Source of the DNA: Flabesymbios commensalis
Lineage: Eukaryota > Annelida > Polychaeta > Terebellida > Flabelligeridae
Length of the DNA stretch: 64,000 bases
Reading direction: 5' to 3'
Assembly: GCA_964017125.1 (NCBI GenBank)
Contig: OZ024903.1
Location: 110,071,135 to 110,135,134 of the forward strand
The stretch's first letter is position 1, and each line of letters begins with the position of its first letter. A program made the position numbers and the translations under genes. The notes under the pieces are model-generated. The model was given only the letters and a program-made list of their open reading frames with translations. It was not told the DNA's origin and searched no databases. Below, piece after piece: positions 63,999 to 64,000 of the stretch.

Positions 63999-64000
63999 AT

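Overview
The window reads as nuclear DNA of an invertebrate animal. Genes have many small exons with GT-AG introns of 0.1-3 kb (longer where elements have inserted), intergenic DNA is AT-rich, and there is a dense load of small hairpin transposons, LINE and SINE copies, satellites and tetranucleotide arrays. A selenocysteine thioredoxin reductase and a metazoan-type secreted laccase fit an aquatic deuterostome or lophotrochozoan; I cannot place it more closely from sequence alone.

Layout. 1-8.4 kb: fold-back elements, a 1.34-kb non-autonomous hAT-like transposon, a 2-kb satellite of 123-bp units, and a 5'-truncated LINE with a long open reverse-transcriptase frame (minus strand). 10.4-23.4 kb (+): 16 exons of thioredoxin reductase, about 490 codons, ending Gly-Cys-Sec-Gly with UGA as Sec. 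Only a short N-terminal exon is missing. 19.1-35.4 kb: an 8.1-kb segment is present twice in tandem. It holds exons 9-16 and the 3' flank of the reductase, so a second intact 3' cassette (28.3-31.5 kb) lies downstream without exons 1-8. 35.4-39.4 kb: repeat-filled intergenic DNA. 39.4-63.1 kb (-): a laccase of at least 14 exons, plus a candidate terminal exon at 39.4 kb. A complete hAT transposon with an intact 791-codon transposase (40.2-43.5 kb) lies between laccase exon 14 and that candidate exon, next to an ACTC/ATCA microsatellite. The last 3 kb holds more repeats and the first recognised laccase exon.

The two host genes converge tail to tail. The reductase is a cytosolic NADPH-dependent flavoenzyme that reduces thioredoxin. 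The laccase is a multicopper oxidase with all copper-ligand motifs visible. Nothing suggests they act together. The most notable structures are the duplicated selenoprotein 3' cassette, two places where a laccase exon edge has been tandemly copied (four donors at exact 64-bp spacing, and an acceptor fused to LINE sequence), and a dominant family of TTAACCCTT-ended hairpin elements with about 20 copies.
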